Origin: Quercus robur
Taxonomy: Eukaryota; Streptophyta; Magnoliopsida; Fagales; Fagaceae
Direction: 5' to 3'
Length of the DNA: 64,000 nucleotides
NCBI RefSeq assembly: GCF_932294415.1
Contig: NC_065536.1
Span: 56,793,854-56,857,853 of the forward strand
The position numbers and the translations under genes were made by a program. A model generated the notes under the pieces. That model was not told the DNA's origin. It saw only the letters and a list, made by a program, of their open reading frames with translations, and ran no database searches. The stretch's first letter is position 1. Every line of letters begins with the position of its first letter. Shown piece after piece: positions 58,924-64,000 of this stretch.

Positions 58924-59449
58924 TTAATAATTTGATTGAGTATTATATATGAAGATTGATGAAAAGCATGAGTTATATAAGTTGTACATGAATTTGATTA
59001 CATGGTTTGTGTAGGTGTATATATTTTTTATGATTTATTTGGTTGGTGAGAAAATGTGGGTGAAAGATTAAGCATTAGATGTCAGTATTAATTCTTTTTT
59101 TTTAGTTCTTATTGTTATAATTTTGGTCTTAGAAGAGAATCCATTGGGAAAATATGTGTTAGGCTTAAGGGAATTGGTTTCAAATTGATGAAAGTTTCTA
59201 AATTTGCTTAGCATCTAGAATAAACATAATGGTTTTTTTTTTTTTTTTTTTATTGGGATGAGCCATATATTGGTAATTGGGATCAAATGAGTGTAGTTTT
59301 TATCACTCAAAAAATCAGAATAATCAAGCTTTAACACAGTTTGAAGCAATCGATTTTGGTTATTCGGTGCTGCGCTTTTGGCAGTGTTGTTTCTGATTGT
59401 CGTCTTGCTGAATAATTTGTTGTTTTGGGGTTCTTTAGGTTTCTCAAAA

Positions 59450-62400
59450 ATGGCAGAATCAAAACCAGGATTGAGGAAACCCACATTCACTAAGGTTGAC
59501 CAGCTTCGTCCTGGCACTAGCGGGCATACTCTCACCGTGAAGGTTGTCAGTACCAAGATGGTATTGCAGAAGGGTCGTGCTGATGGTCCTCAAGTACGCC
59601 AAATGCGAATTGCTGAATGCTTGGTGGGTGACGAGACAGGGTTGATTATTTTCACGGCTAGAAATGATCAAGGTACATTTCTTTTAATTTTAAACTATGG
59701 ACTGCTTATAGTTTTTTCTTTCATTAGACATTTTGTTATCACTGTTCCTTTTAAATCTAAGCTAAGATTTATATAGCACGGATCAATTGTATATTGTTAT
59801 TTCAGGTTGGTTTAGTTTGTAATTTTCATTGTGTTATAAGATCCTACTGTTATGGATCCTTTTTTTTTTTTTTATGGAGCATAATTGTTTCTTTTTCCAG
59901 AAATTTTTTCATCTTATTGTTTTTAAGTGATGACAGGACATGTTGGTTGGTATTATACATTTGAACCACAGATTATGAGGGTAAATAATGTGGTTGATAT
60001 GATAATTGACAATTAATTAAACTTTTTCATTTTGAGTTTTCTGTCAAACAATTAACTATTTTGGCAATAGGAAATCCTTAAAGGTAGACATGTTTCTGGG
60101 TGTTCCTATAGATGAACTGATGCAGCTATTTATTAAATAGAATTGATTTTCAATTAGGTCGAGGGATCAGAGTATTATTCAAGTAATTCTTGTGTTGAAA
60201 GTTTGTGCTGTTGAAGGCTGTCTTTATGCAGCCAAAAGGTAGCTGCTTCGTTCTTCATTTAGACTGTTTCATAAGTTATCAATTGTGTAAAAATATGAAT
60301 GCTTTCACACGTCTTTTCAGAGTGCTTAGCATACTGTGCTAATGTTGGAATTCTCTCACATTCATTTATTTGAGGGCATAAGCTTTCTCTTGAAAATATT
60401 TATTGGAATTGTTATTTACAATTATGATGATACCAACATGGGAAGCCAATTGCACCTTTCTTTTCTGTTGGATCATTATGATGATGTTTAGTTCTAAAAA
60501 ATAGTGTATTCACTTTTCATTTTCACTCTTCTGTATTCTTTTTAAGAATCTGAATATAGAAAAAATGATCCATTTTCACATTTGAGTTTGTTTGGGAACC
60601 TGATTTGAATACATAATTTGAGTACGAAATACACCCTTCTCCGGTTTGGCTATTGTTCTCTATTTTAGGAAAAAACACCTTTCACTTACACAGGTCACTT
60701 CAGTTACTGTGCAGGTCTGACTTGAGGGGTCTTAACAGTTGGTGGGGTCCCAGTCGTTTTCAAGAAATTAGCAAGAATGCCACTACTCGTTTTCGCTGAA
60801 AATGAAAATGCTGGAAATGTGTGTTATTTTTTGTATTCAAATCCAAATTTTAGGATACTGAAAATGAAAACTAAGTATAAATCTTCAAGCCAAACCAGTT
60901 TTTAGCGGTGGGTCCCACAAAAAAACTGAAAATGAATACCAAAAACACCTACTTTTTTCTCAAACCAAACACCCTCTATTTGGTTTGGTTTGCAATTCAG
61001 GGCCTTGTTGATCTTGACATCCAATCATTGTTACTGTGCTATTGCAATTTAATATCTTTCACATGATCATATATTTCAGGCTATTGCTTTGGGTTATTAT
61101 TAACCTGCAGCATTTTTATGGTTTATTATTTACCTTATGTGGGGCCAGGGCATGGTAGTCAAAGGTGAGCCGGCACTTGCTCGCCTAGGTGGCTCTAAGG
61201 CAAGGCGCTCACTTTTAGTGCTAGGTGAGCTAGGGAACCACCTTAAGCCATGCAAAAGGCACTAAGGCGAGGGCCTTAGTTTATATGTTTTTTAGAAGCT
61301 TGATGTAAAATTTATCATTTGAAATCAATCAATACACCTAATTTCCTCATTCAACACATTTCAAAAAAACTTGATTATAATAATACACTAGGTACATATG
61401 ATTTACATTCTATTTGTAAGTATCGTCGCCTCACTTTAATCAGACATGTGCCTTTATGTTGCCTCACTTAAAGGTGCTTCTGGAAATGATTTTGGATTGC
61501 ACAACTCTTGATTTTTTTCCATATTGTCTTATGACCCCCCCAACACCCCCCCCCCCCCCCCCCCCCCCAACTTCCGCCAAAAAAAAAAAAAAAAAATCAT
61601 TTATGCTAGGTTGCATGATTAGACAACTTTATTTGCTGGTTAAAGCAAAGAATGATGCTTCCAAGATATGTTTCATTTCTGAAAATGTGATGACAATTAG
61701 ATAACATTTTGTTCCTAGGTGATCCAGTATGTCAACATCAGAGGATTGCACCTCACAACTTGGAAGTCCAAGATTTAATGTTAAGGAGGTCCAACTAGAG
61801 ATGAGGTGTTTTGGTTTATGCCTCTGATATATTTTTGGTCTATTATGCCTCTGGTATATTTTTGGCCTATTCAACTGTCTTGCTATAGCCATTCCCTTTT
61901 ACATGCAGCAGTTTATTCAACATTCTTTCGGATAGCATACGTTTAGAGTTTAGTTTAAGAAGGTAGTATCACACAGTACATTTAATCTAGGTGTCGTAAA
62001 TCTTATACATTATTATCACTGGTGTGTATTCTTGGGTTTAGTTACTTTTTTTTTCTCCCCCAGATATTAACATGAATTATATTTATTTTGTAATATTTCT
62101 TTCAAAGGGATAGTGAGATTGAATAACAATGGGGGTTGTAAGACACAGGCTGGTTCCTGGTACAAGTATTTCAAAATATCTCAAGGAATTGGTGGTGGTT
62201 CTAAATTCTTGTACTATGGAGTGATAAATACCATAATGTGCAAATGCGCAGTACTTGAGATTAACTGATTGTTTTGCTGTATACATGATACATTTTATGT
62301 TGTCTAGTTTCAAATGCTTTTCCTCTGTTTGTCTCCCAGATTACTGGGAGACTAACTTGGTTGAATTTGTTTTACCTGGTGGGATTTGCTAATGACCGGT

Positions 62401-62809
62401 TTTCTTTTTCCTCCATACGTTAATGCAGTCTAATTATCAATAAGAGTTTTGTGTACGCATATGAGTGATTAAATTTTAGGAACAGCTTATTTTTGTGTGT
62501 ACTTTTGGGGTGGGCATGCCAGCTTCATGTTCTTCTGTAACTAAACACGAACCATATTGTGTAGTTTGTCTGAATTTTTCTCCTTTAATTGATTTTATTT
62601 ATCTTGGATGTTGTTTAGTGGACTTGATGAAAGAGGGCAGCACTGTAATATTGCGCAATGCTAAAATTGACATGTTCAAGGGATCAATGAGGCTTGCTGT
62701 GGACAAGTGGGGCCGTGTTGAAGTCACTGAACCTGCTGATTTCACTGTGAAGGAAGATAATAACCTGTCACTGATTGAATATGAGCTTGTGAATGTTGTT
62801 GAAGAGTGA
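59450..62809 (+). CDS. OB-fold nucleic-acid-binding protein (At4g28440-like)
   Basis: Coding exons 59450-59672 and 62619-62809; the frame joins CAA G/TG GAC; 137 aa. A single OB-fold domain spans about residues 12-125: FTKVDQLRPGTSGHTLTVKV, MRIAECLVGDETGLIIFTAR, VDLMKEGSTVILRNAKIDMF, RLAVDKWGRVEV, NLSLIEYELVNV. This matches Arabidopsis At4g28440 almost along its length. The fold also resembles the SSB-like subunit of the human SOSS single-strand-DNA complex, so RNA or ssDNA binding is likely, but the plant role is not settled. No signal or transit peptide. The 2,946-bp intron holds a C-run and transposon-like repeats. AATAAA at 62855-62860 is one possible poly-A signal. Confidence 0.93.
60583..60975. 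mobile_element. Possible MITE in the OB-fold gene intron
   Basis: Left gagtttgtttgggaacctg and right aaaccaaacaccctc are rough inverted repeats, with internal ctgaaaatgaaaa blocks near both ends. The boundary and target duplication are not clear. Confidence 0.35.
61546..61596. repeat. C23 homopolymer followed by A18 tract in an intron
   Basis: Twenty-three C at 61546-61568, then aacttccgcc and an 18-A run. Preceded by another cccccc block. The complementary G-run could form a quadruplex. Confidence 0.8.
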
Positions 62810-64000
62810 CTTTTCTGGACAGTGTTCACTTTCCTATTACATCCTGACCCAAAAAATAAAATGAAATGCAGAAAGAAAATTACTAGTCTTTGGGGCACCC
62901 GTTCTCCCAAATGCTCATTAAAGTTCACTTTTAGGCAGAGGAAATTTGGAAGCTAGTACTACCCATGTTGTTTCTACCTTTGCAGCAGATCCGCTGGAAC
63001 CATTGGTTGGACATCCAAGCAGTTGGTGAAGGCTGCAGCCTGATAAAGATAAAGCAACTAGCTTTTATTTGTTTACTGTCTATTTGCTTTTGGAGAGTAA
63101 AATGTTCTGTCTATTAGATTATATATTTGAGATTGATATTATGAACTCCGTGACTCTATCTCTATACTCTGTATAACCTAGCATAATTTTGCTTGCACAA
63201 TGTTTCTCTTTTCTTGTTCTCATGCCGTCAGGTTATATATCTGCATTTGTCCATCTGTAGTCAGTATTATATGAAACAAATGTGATAAATTTCCCTGATT
63301 TCATATGGGAATGGAGAGCATGCTGCTCACCTGTTTTGTCCTACTGATAATTAATACCATTAGCGAGTTTGAGGTAGCTGTACCCACAGTGCTGTTGTGG
63401 TAGGACGGCGTTTATTGTCTGGAAGAGTTGGCTGATTTTTTGAGCTGGTTTCTTGTGGGAACATATATTTCATTGTCAAAAATGCAACTGAACTAATGTA
63501 GATGAGTTCACTACACTGCTTATCGAGCCTGAAGAAGTGGCTGTCCCTTACCCAAATGTGTGCTTGCTGGGTTGCATATCAGTAACTATCAGCTCGATAA
63601 GGTAAAGGAAGTTTAAACTAGTATTGTCTTTGGGTCATTGCGTTATCACAATGATGATTAATGATAGACTTCAGACAGCAGAAACACTTACTAGTGTGGG
63701 GCTGGGTTTGGTGAGAATGAGGGTTCTATCTGTGATTTCTACTAGCCTGGGGCTTCAAGCTGTTGCTTGTTTTAACGCCATACCAGGTAAATGCTATCAT
63801 CAAAACAGTAAGATTTGAAATGGGCCAGCCCCTATTGTTGCATTATTGCGATGACCATGACTGTCATGAAAAGGCTGTAGTCCTTTATGCAGTGTTGGGG
63901 TCATGGATTTGAGGTGTTTTCCTTGTTGAAGTTAGCTAGAGTTATTTTAAAAATTAGTGAAATATTCAAATATTTAATTCCAAGTTCCAGAAAGGATTTG
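62810..64000. other. 3' UTR of the OB-fold gene and downstream intergenic sequence
   Basis: A 3' UTR is likely for the first few hundred bases. The small frame at 63624-63818 lacks any recognisable domain. No other gene seen. Confidence 0.4.

Noticed and set aside
63624-63818. Small ORF downstream of the OB-fold gene
   Set aside because: 64 codons, no recognisable domain, no splice or promoter support.

Overview
The window is nuclear DNA of a flowering plant. It has GT-AG introns, AT-rich intergenic sequence, and a dense mix of Ty3/gypsy, LINE, hAT, Mutator-like, Helitron-like and SINE elements. A tRNA-derived SINE and the LINE styles look like those I associate with woody eudicots, possibly Fagaceae (oak or chestnut), but that placement is recollection and weak. 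No organelle, bacterial or CRISPR features were seen.

Host genes. Four protein-coding genes can be reconstructed exon by exon. (1) A beta-carbonic anhydrase on + (5674-17800, nine coding exons) has two alternative starts: an upstream exon at 5674 encodes a Cys-rich N-terminus like that of Arabidopsis betaCA4, and a downstream start lies at 11005. (2) A three-exon R2R3-MYB regulator on - (35462-36837, 205 aa) resembles the WER/GL1 group. (3) A plastid alkenal/one oxidoreductase (AOR-type quinone-oxidoreductase homologue) on - (54011-56829, four exons, 389 aa). (4) A small OB-fold nucleic-acid-binding protein of the At4g28440 type on + (59450-62809, 137 aa). Genes 3 and 4 are head to head.

Layout. 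503-3958 is a decayed gypsy element on -, reduced to two LTRs, a PBS, an RNase H scrap and a 92-bp tandem array. 5.7-17.8 kb is the carbonic anhydrase with intronic SINE, MITE and micro-insertions. 18.9-21.2 kb is a locally duplicated non-coding segment. 21666-32019 is a complete Tat-type gypsy element (10,354 bp, perfect 5-bp target-site duplication, LTRs differing at 8 of 492 positions) inserted into the RNase H part of an older minus-strand LINE (about 35.1-32.0 kb, continuing at 21.66-21.56 kb). 35.4-36.8 kb is the MYB. 37540-43390 is a nearly full-length plus-strand LINE with a 16-bp TSD. 43.4-53.3 kb is a graveyard of DNA transposons: two hAT elements with perfect 8-bp TSDs, one long-TIR Mutator-like element with a 9-bp TSD carrying a second, GC-rich one with a 10-bp TSD, and a Helitron-type 3' end. 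54-62.8 kb holds the AOR and OB-fold genes.

Most interesting. The Tat-type element has a gag-pol frame without frameshifts that is broken by five stops, all TAG. Between pol and the 3' LTR it carries an intact, spliced, four-exon antisense gene (635 aa) with its own TATA box and 5' leader intron. I would check that contrast first, followed by the alternative first exon of the carbonic anhydrase, the unrelated 92-bp arrays in both gypsy elements, and the tiny poly-T insertions flanked by long target duplications that carry a LINE-like 3' end.
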